From assembly GCF_042648365.1 (NCBI RefSeq), contig NZ_JBHRXI010000006.1:124001-188000 (forward strand): a stretch of 64,000 nucleotides of DNA, written 5' to 3'. A program made the translations under genes and the position numbers. Source of the DNA: Lutimaribacter_A marinistellae (GTDB lineage: Bacteria; Pseudomonadota; Alphaproteobacteria; Rhodobacterales; Rhodobacteraceae). The notes below the pieces were generated by a model. The model saw nothing but the letters and a program-made list of their open reading frames with translations, ran no database searches and was not told the DNA's origin. Below, piece by piece: positions 24,393 to 34,083 of this stretch (the stretch's first letter is position 1; each line of letters opens with the position of its first letter).

Positions 24393-26018
24393 TCACAGAT
24401 TGCGGGCCTGATCGCGCAGCACGAATTTCTGGATCTTGCCGGTCGAGGTCTTTGGAAGCGCCCCGAACACAATAGTCTTGGGGGCCTTGAAATGCGCCAT
24501 GTTATCGCGACAGAACGAGATCAGTTCGCTTTCGCTGACCTCTTTTCCCGGCTTCAGTTCGACAAAAGCGCAAGGCGTCTCACCCCATTTCTCGTCTGGA
24601 CGGGCGACAACCGCGGCCTCCATCACCGCGGGATGCTTGTAAAGGATGTCTTCCACCTCCACCGAAGAGATATTCTCGCCCCCCGAGATGATGATGTCCT
24701 TGGACCGGTCCTTGATCTGCACATAGCCGTCAGGATGCATCACCCCAAGGTCGCCGCTTGCAAACCAGCCGCCGCGAAACGACTTGGCCGTCGCGTCGGG
24801 GTTCTTGAGGTATCCTTTCATGACAATGTTGCCTTGCATGAAAATCTCGCCGATCGTCTCGCCATCCGACGGAACCGGTTCCAGCGTTTCAGGGTCGGCG
24901 ACCATGAGCCCTGACAACGCGATGTACTTGACGCCCTGACGCACCTTGAGCGCCGCGCGCTCCTCGACGCTACGGGCGTCCCATTCCGATTTCCAGGCGC
25001 AGCCGACGGACGGGCCATAGGTCTCGGTCAGACCATAGACATGGGTGACCTCGATGCCCATTTCCTCCATCCCCGCGATCACCTTTGCCGGTGGCGGTGC
25101 ACCTGCGGTCATCACCTTGATCTGATGGGTAAAGTCCTTCATCTCGTCCGGTGCATTCGCAAGCATGTTCAAGACGATCGGCGCACCGCAGAAATGCGTC
25201 ACCTTCTCTTCGCGAAAGGCGCGATAGATCGGTTCGTCCCTTACCGCGCGCAAGCAGACCGAGGTGCCCGCATTGGCGGCCATGGTCCAGGGAAAGCACC
25301 AGCCATTGCAGTGAAACATCGGCAGGGTCCACAGGTAGACTGAGTGTTGCGGCATGCCCCAGGTCAGGATGTTCGACATCGCGTTCAGCGCCGCGCCGCG
25401 ATGGTGATAGACGACCCCCTTGGGGTTGCCCGTGGTGCCGGATGTATAGTTCAGCGCAATGGCGTCCCATTCATCCGCAGGCAAATCCCAATCCTGCTCG
25501 GCGTTCCCTTCGGCCAGCAACTCGTCATAGCTCAGCGCGCCGATCCGGGTTCCCCCGTCGAAACTTTCATCCACAATGTCGACCACAAGCATGTCGTGAC
25601 CCACCTCCTCAAGCGCCTCGGCCACGACATCCGAAAACTCCGGATCGACGATCAGCACCTTGGATTCGGCATGATCGAGGATGAAGGCAATGATGTGTGC
25701 ATCAAGCCGCGTGTTGATCGTATTCAGGACCGCGCCCGACATAGGCACGCCGAAATGCGCCTCGTACATCTCGGGGATGTTCGCAGCTATGATCGATACG
25801 GTGTCGCCTTGGCCAATGCCACGCGCGCGCAGCGCCGAGGCCAGCTTGCGGCAGCGTGCATAGGTTTCGTCCCAAGTATAGCGCCGCGCGCCGTAGACGA
25901 CCGAGGGGTAATCCGGATAGACGCGCGCGGTGCGCTCGAGAAAACTCAGCGGTGTCAGAGCGGCGAAGTTTGCCGCCGTCCTGTCGAGATCACGGTCATA
26001 GATGCTGGTCCCTGTCAC
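24393..26018 (-). CDS. AMP-dependent acyl-CoA synthetase
   Basis: 541-residue ANL-superfamily ligase that activates a carboxylic acid to acyl-CoA. The AMP motif LNYTSGTTGNPKGVVYHHRG lies near 182, VYGLTETYGPS near 315, and the hinge and catalytic C-terminal lysine in PKTSTGKIQKFVLRDQA. The GTG at 26018 is preferred, with GGAGGAAAGCAAG upstream; the frame continues to 26075. Relatives act on medium-chain, aromatic or methylthio-propionate acids; the chain is not predictable here. Confidence 0.9.
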   Translation of the reverse strand: MTGTSIYDRDLDRTAANFAALTPLSFLERTARVYPDYPSVVYGARRYTWDETYARCRKLASALRARGIGQGDTVSIIAANIPEMYEAHFGVPMSGAVLNTINTRLDAHIIAFILDHAESKVLIVDPEFSDVVAEALEEVGHDMLVVDIVDESFDGGTRIGALSYDELLAEGNAEQDWDLPADEWDAIALNYTSGTTGNPKGVVYHHRGAALNAMSNILTWGMPQHSVYLWTLPMFHCNGWCFPWTMAANAGTSVCLRAVRDEPIYRAFREEKVTHFCGAPIVLNMLANAPDEMKDFTHQIKVMTAGAPPPAKVIAGMEEMGIEVTHVYGLTETYGPSVGCAWKSEWDARSVEERAALKVRQGVKYIALSGLMVADPETLEPVPSDGETIGEIFMQGNIVMKGYLKNPDATAKSFRGGWFASGDLGVMHPDGYVQIKDRSKDIIISGGENISSVEVEDILYKHPAVMEAAVVARPDEKWGETPCAFVELKPGKEVSESELISFCRDNMAHFKAPKTIVFGALPKTSTGKIQKFVLRDQARNL

Positions 26019-26107
26019 CTTGCTTTCCTCCCTTGAGCGGTCTGGCCGGAGATCTGCCACAAGTATCACCGGCAAGAAAAGATCGTAAAACTACGCAGGT
26101 TCCGCAA

Positions 26108-26136
26108 CAAAAAACCGGGGCCGCCTTGGCCCCGGT
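26108..26136 (-). terminator. terminator of the tauABC unit
   Basis: On the minus strand, ACCGGGGCC pairs with GGCCCCGGT around a five-base loop and is followed by a T-run (A-run at 26108-26114 on the plus strand). It lies just after tauC. Confidence 0.8.
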
Positions 26137-26162
26137 CTGTTTCCTGACAGTTGAACAGGGCG

Positions 26163-27428
26163 TCAGCCCTTACCCTTCCAAGGAACCAGGACCCTTTCGG
26201 CCCAGCGCATCAGTATGTCGATACCGAAACCGATGATGCCGATCAGGATGATACCCATGATCACGATGTCCGTATTCTGGAACTTCGACGCGACCATGAT
26301 CATCATGCCCGCGCCCTTCTCGGCCGCGACAAGTTCGGCCGCAACCACCGTGCCCCAGCAGACACCCATCGCAACCCGCGCCCCGGTAAAGATCTCGGGC
26401 AAAGAGTTCGGCATGATCACGTGGCGCATGATCTGGGGTTTGCTCGCGCCGAGCGAATAGGCGGCGTGAACCTTGGAAATTCGGACGCCCGAGACACCCG
26501 ATCGTGCTGCGATCGCCATGATCCATAGTGCGGCAAGGAACAGCAGGATGATCTTGCCCACTTCGCCGATGCCGGCCCATATGATGACCAGAGGGATCAG
26601 CGCCAGCGGCGGCACGGGGCGCATGAATTCGACGATCGGGTCGAACCAGCCGCGGAACCAGTCGCTCAGCCCCATGGCATATCCAAGGGGGATGCCGACC
26701 AAAGCGCCGAAGAAAAAGCCCACGATGACCCGCATCAGCGAATAGCCCAGATGCTCCCACAGCGTTGAGCCTCGGAACCCTTCGGACGCGATTTCAAGGA
26801 AACGCGCCCAGACAGCCTCGGGCGCGGGGAGCCAGATCGGCTCCATCTGCCATCCCTTCGCCGGTTCGAAGTTCAGCGTTCCCTTTGGCGACATGCCGAC
26901 ACGGCCAAACTCGGTCTGAACGCTCCCGCCGGGCGCAATGGCTTCGCCGTTTACCGCGACCACGCGGTGACCCTGGTCACGGCCCTTCTCATCGTTCTGG
27001 TCGACGCGGATCAGGCCGGAGCGCCAAGCGCCCACAGTTTCGGCGTCGTTCTTGGCCCAGCCTTCGCCCGGTTCGACATCGGGCGCATCGACCTCGGTCC
27101 CGACTTCGAAGACACGCACCGTAACCGTCGCATCGTCCTGTGTGCCGTCATCGGCCTCGGCCGTGTAGCTAAAAGTGGCATCGCCGATGAACGGGCCAGG
27201 CGCATGCAGGAACCCCGGCACCAGCTTGGAACCGGTGAACGCCCCCCACAGCAGAAATATCGTCAGAACCGAAATGACAGACGCCACACGGTTCGGTGTA
27301 ACCGCGCTTTCGTCACCGAATGTCACTGTCTTGAGCGAGGTGTAATCGGTGACCGTTTTCCGCGCGACGAACTTGACGATGAAGAATGACGCGACAAAGA
27401 TCGCAACATAGATAAGGAAAACGATCAT
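26163..27428 (-). CDS. tauC: taurine ABC transporter permease (N-extended)
   Basis: 421 residues, about 150 longer than enterobacterial TauC. After two N-terminal helices (MIVFLIYVAIFVASFFIV, and VISVLTIFLLWGAF) there is a periplasmic insertion of roughly 120 residues, then the permease core with the ATP-binding-subunit contact loop ISKVHAAYSLGASKPQIMRHVIMP. It is the last gene of tauABC, its start overlapping tauB by ATGA. Assignment to taurine rests on context with tauA and tpa. Confidence 0.88.
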   Translation of the reverse strand: MIVFLIYVAIFVASFFIVKFVARKTVTDYTSLKTVTFGDESAVTPNRVASVISVLTIFLLWGAFTGSKLVPGFLHAPGPFIGDATFSYTAEADDGTQDDATVTVRVFEVGTEVDAPDVEPGEGWAKNDAETVGAWRSGLIRVDQNDEKGRDQGHRVVAVNGEAIAPGGSVQTEFGRVGMSPKGTLNFEPAKGWQMEPIWLPAPEAVWARFLEIASEGFRGSTLWEHLGYSLMRVIVGFFFGALVGIPLGYAMGLSDWFRGWFDPIVEFMRPVPPLALIPLVIIWAGIGEVGKIILLFLAALWIMAIAARSGVSGVRISKVHAAYSLGASKPQIMRHVIMPNSLPEIFTGARVAMGVCWGTVVAAELVAAEKGAGMMIMVASKFQNTDIVIMGIILIGIIGFGIDILMRWAERVLVPWKGKG

Positions 27429-28231
27429 GACGCTTCCTCCGTCCGGCCCATGATCTCTTCTTCCATGTCCCAGATCATGCCCAGGATTTCTTCGCGGCGT
27501 TCGTTGAACTCGGGATGCTTCTTGACCTCGCGCAGGTCCTGGCCGACGCCCAGATCGGCAAAGGGCAGCCGATATTCACGGTGGATGCGTCCCGGGCGTG
27601 GCGCCATGACAAGCAGGCGTTCGCCAAGCAAAAGCGCCTCCTCGACCGAGTGGGTGATCAGGATGATCGTCTTGCCGGTCTCTTTCCACAGCTTCAGAAC
27701 CAGACTCTGCATCTTCTCGCGGGTCAGCGCGTCAAGCGCACCCAGAGGTTCGTCCATCAAGATGACGTCCGGGTCGTTGGCAAGGCAACGGGCCAGCGCC
27801 ACACGCTGCTGCATACCGCCCGACAGTTCATAAACAGCCTTTTCCTTGAAATCCCGAAGGCCCACGACATCGAGAAGGTGGTCGACATTGCCGCCCCATT
27901 CCTTCTCACGCTGTCCAGCCATCCTCGGGCCAAAACTGACGTTCTCGCGCACGCTCATCCACTCGAACAGGGCGCCTTGCTGAAACACCATGCCACGTTC
28001 GGCATCCGGTCCGGTCACCGTGTGACCGTTCATCACGATCTGTCCCTCGGTGGGCGCCAGAAATCCTGCCACGATGTTGAGGAGCGTCGTCTTTCCGCAG
28101 CCGGATGGCCCCAGCACGCTCATCAATTCGCCTTCCTCAAGAAACAGCGATACATCCTTCAAGGCTTGAACAGAGGTTCCGTTCGCCAAATCGAAACGCA
28201 TCGAGATCTTGTCGATCGCCAATCCCGACAT
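27425..28231 (-). CDS. tauB: taurine ABC transporter ATP-binding protein
   Basis: 268 residues. Walker A GPSGCGKTT, signature LSGGMQQRVALAR, and Walker B DVILMDEPLGALDALTRE are complete, and the switch His is in LITHSVEE. Of the possible starts, MSGLAIDKISMRF at 28231 matches the family; the frame remains open to 28309. It powers import through TauC and is coupled to it by a four-base overlap. Confidence 0.92.
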   Translation of the reverse strand: MSGLAIDKISMRFDLANGTSVQALKDVSLFLEEGELMSVLGPSGCGKTTLLNIVAGFLAPTEGQIVMNGHTVTGPDAERGMVFQQGALFEWMSVRENVSFGPRMAGQREKEWGGNVDHLLDVVGLRDFKEKAVYELSGGMQQRVALARCLANDPDVILMDEPLGALDALTREKMQSLVLKLWKETGKTIILITHSVEEALLLGERLLVMAPRPGRIHREYRLPFADLGVGQDLREVKKHPEFNERREEILGMIWDMEEEIMGRTEEAS

Positions 28232-28334
28232 CTTTACCTTTCTTGAAAATGAAGCGGGAATGGGTCCCATCCACAATTGGACGAGCGCCCATTCCCTGGC
28301 GGCGGTCAATAACCCGCCGCCGGTTGCCTTGCGC

Positions 28335-29333
28335 TTAGTTGGACACGCCGCCCAGCGGGCCGGTGTTCACGGCATCGGAATAGCTGTCCAGCGCAGCGTC
28401 GATGCTGCCCGCCTCGACGAACACATCCGCTACGCCCTTCATGAATTCCTGAGCGCCACCGCCAAGCCACTTTTCGTTCATCTGCTCTTCGACCGAGGGG
28501 AACACGAAAGTCGAAATCGTGGCCTTCGTGGCCTCTTCATCCATACCCGCGTCCTTGGCGATGATCGGAAGCATCTTTTCGGCATCGGCGCCGCCTGCAT
28601 TCCACATGGCGTTGGCATCGGCCGTCACCTTGAGGAAGGACGCCACGAGGTCGGAGTTCTCTGCAACCCAGCTGGCCGGACCAGAGGTCACGTCGAAGAC
28701 CAGGATGCCCAGCTCTTCCTTCTCGGCACCCGTCAGCAGGACGTTGCCGTGCTCTTTCATGCGGCGCAGCGAACCGCCCCAGCCACAGGCCATGTCAACC
28801 GACCCCTGAGCAATCGCGGCGGCACCGTCGGGCGGAGCCATGTCCACGATTTCCATCGACCCGATATCGACGCCGAAATGGTTCATCTGCTTGAGGAAGC
28901 CGTAATGCGCAGCGGTGCCCAGCGGAACCGCGACCTTCTTGCCAGCCAGTTCGCCCGCACTGTCCTTGTCAATTTCAAGATCGGAGCGGACGACGCAGTT
29001 GTCGTTGTCGGAATAGCTGACCGCCACGTCAAGGATCTGAAGGTCCTGACCCGCGCTGGTCGCGACCACGAAGGGGGGTACACCCTGGCTGACGGAAAGC
29101 TGAACGTCGCCGCTGGCCATAGCAGCGCTCATCGCGGTTCCGGTGTCGAAGCTGACCCAGTTCACGGTCACGCCCATTTCCTCGTCGTAGGTCCCGTTGA
29201 CCTTGGCGTACTGGAACGGCATCGGCCACTCCAGGAAATAGCCGACAGTGATTTCCTCGGCGAGGGACTGGCTTGCCCCGGCGATCATCGCCAATGCCGC
29301 AGCCGCCCCCATCAGCTTGTGTTTCGAAGTCAT
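28335..29333 (-). CDS. tauA: taurine-binding periplasmic protein
   Basis: 332 residues with a Sec signal peptide (KLMGAAAALAMIAGASQSLA). The mature protein is a type II periplasmic binding fold: EITVGYFLEWPMPFQYAK, ASGDVQLSVSQGVPPFV, and MACGWGGSLRRMKEHG, close to TauA/SsuA proteins. It is the first gene of tauABC, 103 bases before tauB, and a G/C hairpin in that gap may keep its mRNA level high. It faces tpa across a 381-base promoter region. Confidence 0.9.
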   Translation of the reverse strand: MTSKHKLMGAAAALAMIAGASQSLAEEITVGYFLEWPMPFQYAKVNGTYDEEMGVTVNWVSFDTGTAMSAAMASGDVQLSVSQGVPPFVVATSAGQDLQILDVAVSYSDNDNCVVRSDLEIDKDSAGELAGKKVAVPLGTAAHYGFLKQMNHFGVDIGSMEIVDMAPPDGAAAIAQGSVDMACGWGGSLRRMKEHGNVLLTGAEKEELGILVFDVTSGPASWVAENSDLVASFLKVTADANAMWNAGGADAEKMLPIIAKDAGMDEEATKATISTFVFPSVEEQMNEKWLGGGAQEFMKGVADVFVEAGSIDAALDSYSDAVNTGPLGGVSN

Positions 29334-29714
29334 TCGTCGTCTCCCTGTTCATCCGCCGTATGGGCGGCCTAAAGTCTTGGCGGTTTTCCGCCTTCCAGTG
29401 ATCCGGCAGTCGACCCGCGGGCCCACGATCCGTTGCGATCGGCGACCTGTCCTGCCCCCTGATCAACGGCCAATCTAGGCAGATTCCGGTGCTACGGAAA
29501 GACGAAATTGAAGTGTGCAAGCCCCCTGCGACAAGGAATTCCGCTTGTCTGCCAAAGATTAGTCCGTGCTTGACCGGCCACTGGACATAGAATTGCGGAT
29601 GCTCTGGCCCTATCATCACGGACGAGGTTCGGCCCCTCTGGATTTTGATATCCTGTAAGTGCAAGCTGTGCTCGGACGGGACGGTCCGTTATTTTTTCTA
29701 GAAAGGAACATGTC
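29334..29714. promoter_or_regulatory. tauA-tpa divergent promoter region with direct repeats
   Basis: 381-base intergenic region. CTGGACATAG (29581-29590), CTGGCCCTAT (29604-29613) and CTGGATTTTG (29638-29647) lie in the same direction. The first two each match 8 of 10 positions of CTGGACYTAA, which I recall as the TauR site in Rhodobacter; the third is poorer. Both promoters should lie here. The tpa ribosome site is AAAGGA at 29701-29706. I see no gene in it. Confidence 0.45.
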
Positions 29715-31115
29715 ATGGACGGCACGTTCAACGAGAATGACATCAGCCGCGTGGTCGAAGCTGATCGCGCCCATATCTGGCATCACCTGTTCCAGCACAA
29801 GCCGCTGGAAACAAACGATCCCCGCATCATTGTCGAGGGCAAGGGCATGCGTGTCTGGGACCAGAAGGGCAAGGAGCATCTCGACGCCGTCTCCGGAGGA
29901 GTGTGGACGGTCAACGTCGGCTATGGCCGCGAGTCGATCTGCAAGGCGGTTTACAACCAGCTGATGAAGATGAACTATTTCGCGCAGTCGGCAGGTTCCA
30001 TCCCGGGTTCGATCTTTGCCGAAATGCTGATCGACAAGATGCCGGGGATGAGCCGGGTCTACTACACCAACTCGGGTTCCGAGGCGAACGAGAAAGCGTT
30101 CAAGATGGTGCGCCAGATCGCGCACAAGCGCTATGGCGGCAAGAAGTACAAGATCCTCTACCGCGACCGCGACTATCACGGCGGCACGCTGGCGGCGATG
30201 TCCGCAGGCGGACAGGATGAACGGAACGTGCAATATGGCCCGTTCGCGCCGGGCTTCGTCCGCGTGCCGCATTGCATGGAATACCGCAAGCACGAACTGG
30301 GGCTCGAGAATCTGTCGGGTGAGGATTTCGGCATCGCGGCTGCCAACCTGATCGAAGAGGTCATCCTTCGCGAAGACCCCGACACGGTGGGCGCGCTTTG
30401 CCTTGAGCCTGTGACCGCCGGCGGTGGCGTGATCGAGGCGCCCGAGGGATACTGGCCGCGTGTGCAAGAGATCTGCCGCAAATACGATATCCTGCTGCAC
30501 ATCGATGAGGTCGTCTGTGGCGTCGGCCGCACCGGCACCGAGTGGTTCGGCTACCAGCACTACGGGGTCGAACCCGATTTCGTGACGATGGCCAAGGGCG
30601 TCGCCTCGGGCTATGCAGCCATCGCCTGCATGGTCACGACCGAGCGCGTTTTCGACATGTTCAAGGACGATGCCAGCGATCCGCTGAACTATTTCCGCGA
30701 CATCTCGACCTTCGGAGGCTGCACGGCAGGCCCCGCTGCCGCGATCGAGAACATGCGGATCATCGAGGACGAGAACCTGCTGCAAAACTGCACCGACATG
30801 GGCGCGCGGCTGGATGCGAACCTGCGCGAACTCATGGGCAAGCACAAGGTAATCGGCGACGTGCGTGGAAAAGGCCTGTTCCAGGGGGCCGAGCTTGTCG
30901 CGGATCGCGACACCAAGGAGCCGGTTGACGAAAAACTGGGTCAGGCCGTGGTCGCCGACTGCATGGCGCAGGGCGTCATCATCGGCGTCACCAACCGGTC
31001 GGTCCCGGGAAAGAACAATACGCTGTGCTTCTCGCCCGCACTGATCGCGACCGCCGACGACATCGACCGCATCACCGAAGCGGTGGACGGCGCGTTGGGC
31101 CGCGTGTTCGGCTGA
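29715..31115 (+). CDS. tpa: taurine:pyruvate aminotransferase
   Basis: 466-residue class III PLP aminotransferase. It moves the amino group of taurine to pyruvate, giving sulfoacetaldehyde and alanine. Seen: YYTNSGSEANEKAFKMVRQ near 115, HIDEVVCGVGRTG near 262, and the PLP lysine in FVTMAKGVASGYAA near 288. Context with tauABC supports taurine over other omega-amino acids. The xsc gene expected for sulfoacetaldehyde is not in the window. Alanine dehydrogenase at 38091 could recycle the alanine. Confidence 0.92.
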   Translation: MDGTFNENDISRVVEADRAHIWHHLFQHKPLETNDPRIIVEGKGMRVWDQKGKEHLDAVSGGVWTVNVGYGRESICKAVYNQLMKMNYFAQSAGSIPGSIFAEMLIDKMPGMSRVYYTNSGSEANEKAFKMVRQIAHKRYGGKKYKILYRDRDYHGGTLAAMSAGGQDERNVQYGPFAPGFVRVPHCMEYRKHELGLENLSGEDFGIAAANLIEEVILREDPDTVGALCLEPVTAGGGVIEAPEGYWPRVQEICRKYDILLHIDEVVCGVGRTGTEWFGYQHYGVEPDFVTMAKGVASGYAAIACMVTTERVFDMFKDDASDPLNYFRDISTFGGCTAGPAAAIENMRIIEDENLLQNCTDMGARLDANLRELMGKHKVIGDVRGKGLFQGAELVADRDTKEPVDEKLGQAVVADCMAQGVIIGVTNRSVPGKNNTLCFSPALIATADDIDRITEAVDGALGRVFG

Positions 31116-31139
31116 CAAGCAAGGTCATGAACCAAACAA

Positions 31140-31173
31140 GGGACCGGCGCGGTAGGCATCGGTCCCCTTTTTT
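31140..31173 (+). terminator. terminator after tpa
   Basis: GGGACCG pairs with CGGTCCC, followed by six T residues. It closes tpa just before the convergent quinone oxidoreductase. Confidence 0.85.
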
Positions 31174-31218
31174 ATGTCGAGGCCTCCGTCCGCCCGCGCA
31201 GACCAGTTCTGCCAGCCC

Positions 31219-32202
31219 CTAAAGCGTCAGAATCGTGCAGCCGGTCGTCTTGCGCGCCTCCAGCGTGCGATGTGCTTCGGCCACTTGTTCCAGAGGAAAC
31301 CGCTGATCTATCCGGATCTCGACGGCACCGGTTTTGACCTTGTCGAACAACGTCATTGCCATCGACTGGCAGGTGTCGTGATCGGCAATGTGGGTAAACA
31401 GCGTCGGCCGCGTGACCTTCAACGATCCCTTCTGAGCCAGCAATCCAAGGTTGACCGGCGGCACCGGCCCCGACGCATTGCCAAAGGAAATCATCATCCC
31501 AAGAGGTTTGAGGCAGTCGAGCGATCCCTCGAACGTGTCCTTGCCGACCGAGTCCATCACGACATCCACGCCCCGGCCATCGGTCAATTCCCGAACCCGC
31601 GCTGCAAAATCTTCGGTCCGGTAGTTGATGCAATGCGTGGCACCGTGATCGAGCGCCAGCTGACACTTTTCGTCCGTCCCCGCCGTCCCGATCAATGTGA
31701 TGCCTTCGGATCGCGCCCATTGACAGGCGATCAATCCGACACCGCCGGCAGCGGCATGGAACAGGACCGTATCGCCTTTGGAAATGGGGGTCGTTCGGTG
31801 AAACAGGTATTCGACCGTCAAACCCTTGAGCATCATCGCCGCGCCGGTGTCGAACCCGATCCCTTCGGGCAGCGGACAGACCTGCGCCGCGGGCATCACG
31901 CGCGCCTCGGCGTAAGCGCCGGGTGGCGTTGCGGCATAGGCGGCCCGATCTCCCGGTTTCAGATGATCGACGCCGGGCCCTACGGCTTCGACGACACCGG
32001 CGGCCTCCATTCCCAAGGCATGCGGCAGGTCCATCGGGTAAAGCCCGCTGCGCTGATAGGTGTCGATGAAATTCAGACCGCAGGCTTTTTGCCGGATACG
32101 AATTTCCCCCGCCCCCGGTTCGCCAAGCGTCCGATCCTCCAGTCTCAGGATCTCGGGGCCTCCGGTTTCGTGAAAGACGACGGTGCGCGCTTTATCGGTC
32201 AT
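31219..32202 (-). CDS. quinone oxidoreductase (MDR family)
   Basis: 327-residue zinc-free medium-chain dehydrogenase of the QorA type, using NADPH to reduce quinones. GroES-like N-terminus (FHETGGPEILRLEDRTLGEP), then LGMEAAGVVEAVGPGVDHLKPGDR, and the nucleotide loop HAAAGGVGLIACQWAR near 150. The start at 32202 follows GGGAGGG; the frame extends to 32427 without family residues. A second, more distant MDR gene follows upstream. Confidence 0.9.
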   Translation of the reverse strand: MTDKARTVVFHETGGPEILRLEDRTLGEPGAGEIRIRQKACGLNFIDTYQRSGLYPMDLPHALGMEAAGVVEAVGPGVDHLKPGDRAAYAATPPGAYAEARVMPAAQVCPLPEGIGFDTGAAMMLKGLTVEYLFHRTTPISKGDTVLFHAAAGGVGLIACQWARSEGITLIGTAGTDEKCQLALDHGATHCINYRTEDFAARVRELTDGRGVDVVMDSVGKDTFEGSLDCLKPLGMMISFGNASGPVPPVNLGLLAQKGSLKVTRPTLFTHIADHDTCQSMAMTLFDKVKTGAVEIRIDQRFPLEQVAEAHRTLEARKTTGCTILTL

Positions 32203-32266
32203 GTCTACCCTCCCGCAGATTTTGCCGGAGGGTAGCAGCAATGCCCGTCCGGGCAATCGCGAATTC

Positions 32267-33253
32267 TCAGCCGCCGATCTTGAGGACGATCTTGCCGATA
32301 TGGCCCGAGCTTTCCATGCGGGCGTGGGCCTTGGCCGCATCATCGAGGTCGAACTCGCTGTCCATGACCGGGGCAATGCGCCCGGCATCGAGCAGCGGCC
32401 AAACCGCTTCGCGCAGGTCCTGCGCAATGCGCGCCTTGGCCAGCACGCTTTGCGGACGCAGGGTGCTTCCGGTGATGGTAAGACGCTTCACCATCATCAT
32501 GGCAAAGTTGACCTCGACAACCGGCCCCTGAAGGAATGCGATCTGCACGAGGCGACCATCCTCGGCCAAGGCCTTGATGTTGCGGGGAATGTAATCGCCA
32601 CCGACCATGTCAAGGATCAGGTCGGCGCCGCCTTCCTGTTTCAGAACGTCGGAGAAATCCTCATCCTTGTAGTTGATGGCCCTCTCGGCACCGAGCTTGC
32701 GGCAGGCCGCGCACTTTTCTTCGGACCCGGCGGTCGCGAAGACGCGCGCACCAAAGGCATTGGCCAGCTGGATGGCCGTCGTCCCGATACCGCTGGACCC
32801 GCCGTGAACAAGGAAACGTTCGCCAGCCTTGAGGCCACCACGCGTAAAGACGTTGGACCAGACGGTAAAGAAGGTTTCGGGCAGGCAGGCCGCGTCCTTC
32901 AGGCTCATGCCCTTGGGCACAGGAAGGCAATGCGCGGCAGCTGTCGCGACATATTCGGCATATCCACCACCGGGCAGCAAAGCGCAGACCTTGTCGCCCA
33001 CGGCCACCCCCTCGGCTCCGGCGCCGACCGCTACGACCTCGCCCGCCCCTTCGAGACCCGGCAGGTCACTTGCATCGGGCGGAGGCGCATAGGAACCCGC
33101 CCGTTGCAGCGCATCAGGTCGGTTTACCCCGGCATAAGCGAGCTTAATCACCACCTGGCCATGGTCCGGTTGCGGCACGGGCCGCTCGGTCGGCTTCAGT
33201 ACTTCCGGTCCGCCAGGTTCGGTGATCTCGACCGCGCGCATCATCTCTGTCAT
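32267..33253 (-). CDS. NAD(P)H quinone oxidoreductase (PIG3-like)
   Basis: 328-residue MDR of the PIG3/TP53I3 type: MRAVEITEPGGPEVLKP, LPGLEGAGEVVAVGAGAEG, HGGSSGIGTTAIQLANAFG as NADPH loop, and a typical ending GHIGKIVLKIGG. It lacks a zinc motif. It is followed by the other quinone oxidoreductase, separated by 64 bases, and precedes coq9 on the same strand, so a theme of quinone chemistry is possible. Confidence 0.88.
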   Translation of the reverse strand: MTEMMRAVEITEPGGPEVLKPTERPVPQPDHGQVVIKLAYAGVNRPDALQRAGSYAPPPDASDLPGLEGAGEVVAVGAGAEGVAVGDKVCALLPGGGYAEYVATAAAHCLPVPKGMSLKDAACLPETFFTVWSNVFTRGGLKAGERFLVHGGSSGIGTTAIQLANAFGARVFATAGSEEKCAACRKLGAERAINYKDEDFSDVLKQEGGADLILDMVGGDYIPRNIKALAEDGRLVQIAFLQGPVVEVNFAMMMVKRLTITGSTLRPQSVLAKARIAQDLREAVWPLLDAGRIAPVMDSEFDLDDAAKAHARMESSGHIGKIVLKIGG

Positions 33254-33311
33254 TTGAGCATCCTTTTCCGTTTCCTATTGCCTAGCACTGCGCGGGGCGG
33301 GTGGAAACGGG

Positions 33312-34025
33312 TCAGGACCGAGGGGTCAGCTGGCCGGGGAATTGGCGTTCGGTCAGCCGCACGGGGGCCTTGATCTGGCTGGCCAGCCAGTTCGGTCCCG
33401 CGAGCAAGGGCTTGAGCAACGGGTTCCCGTTGACCTGCGCCTTGAATTTCTCGAACAGCATGACGTCGGCGATCCGGCGGTCGAGGAACTCCCACGTCGC
33501 CTGATGATCGAGCGAATCGTCGCCCAGCCAGTAAAGCACGGTCGAGGAATAGACCCCCGAGAGTGTAGCGCGCTTGGTGTACCAGTTGACATCGTCGGAC
33601 CTGTCTCCGATCGCTGTCCAAATCAGGTCGCAAGTGCCCCAGACCGCCTTGGCCCCGTCCCCGGCATAAGCTGGCAATGCAAACAGGGTCACGCCGCGGC
33701 GGACGGCTTCGCGATCTTCGATGACCTCAAGCCTCGTTCTGACCGCAAAGGCGATCTTGTCGCGGATTTTCATCGCGTCGAGGTCGGTGGCCTGCAAACG
33801 CTCCAACATGGCGCGGTCGCCACGCGCGTGGAAGGCAAGCGCCAGATCCACAGCGCCGCGTGGGCAGATTGCCCGTGCCACCGACTCCTCTACGCCACTA
33901 TCGTCAATGGCGGCCCGGAAACTTGCCTCGGACCAGCCGTCGAAAGGCACATGCGCCAGCGCCGCGTCGAGGAGTTTGTCGATGATCTCTTCTGTCGTGT
34001 CGGTCATGTCATACCCTTTCGCCAT
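33312..34025 (-). CDS. coq9: COQ9 family protein
   Basis: 237 residues. The COQ9 domain is recognised from IDKLLDAALAHVPFDGWSE, ALAFHARGDRAMLERL, and WYTKRATLSGVYSSTVLYWLGD with the lipid-binding helix near the end. In mitochondria COQ9 binds lipid and presents ubiquinone precursors to COQ7. The ATG at 34025 follows AGGAAG; another ATG at 34007 is possible. It is divergent from rpsU, a linkage common in alphaproteobacteria. Confidence 0.85.
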   Translation of the reverse strand: MAKGYDMTDTTEEIIDKLLDAALAHVPFDGWSEASFRAAIDDSGVEESVARAICPRGAVDLALAFHARGDRAMLERLQATDLDAMKIRDKIAFAVRTRLEVIEDREAVRRGVTLFALPAYAGDGAKAVWGTCDLIWTAIGDRSDDVNWYTKRATLSGVYSSTVLYWLGDDSLDHQATWEFLDRRIADVMLFEKFKAQVNGNPLLKPLLAGPNWLASQIKAPVRLTERQFPGQLTPRS

Positions 34026-34083
34026 TGGGTGTCTTCCTGTTGATATGGCGCAAGGCAGACCCTGCGACCACCCCCGTGCAGGC

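Noticed and set aside
29616..31118. 500-codon minus-strand frame opposite tpa
   Set aside because: Fully antisense to tpa, whose PLP motifs and context are clear.
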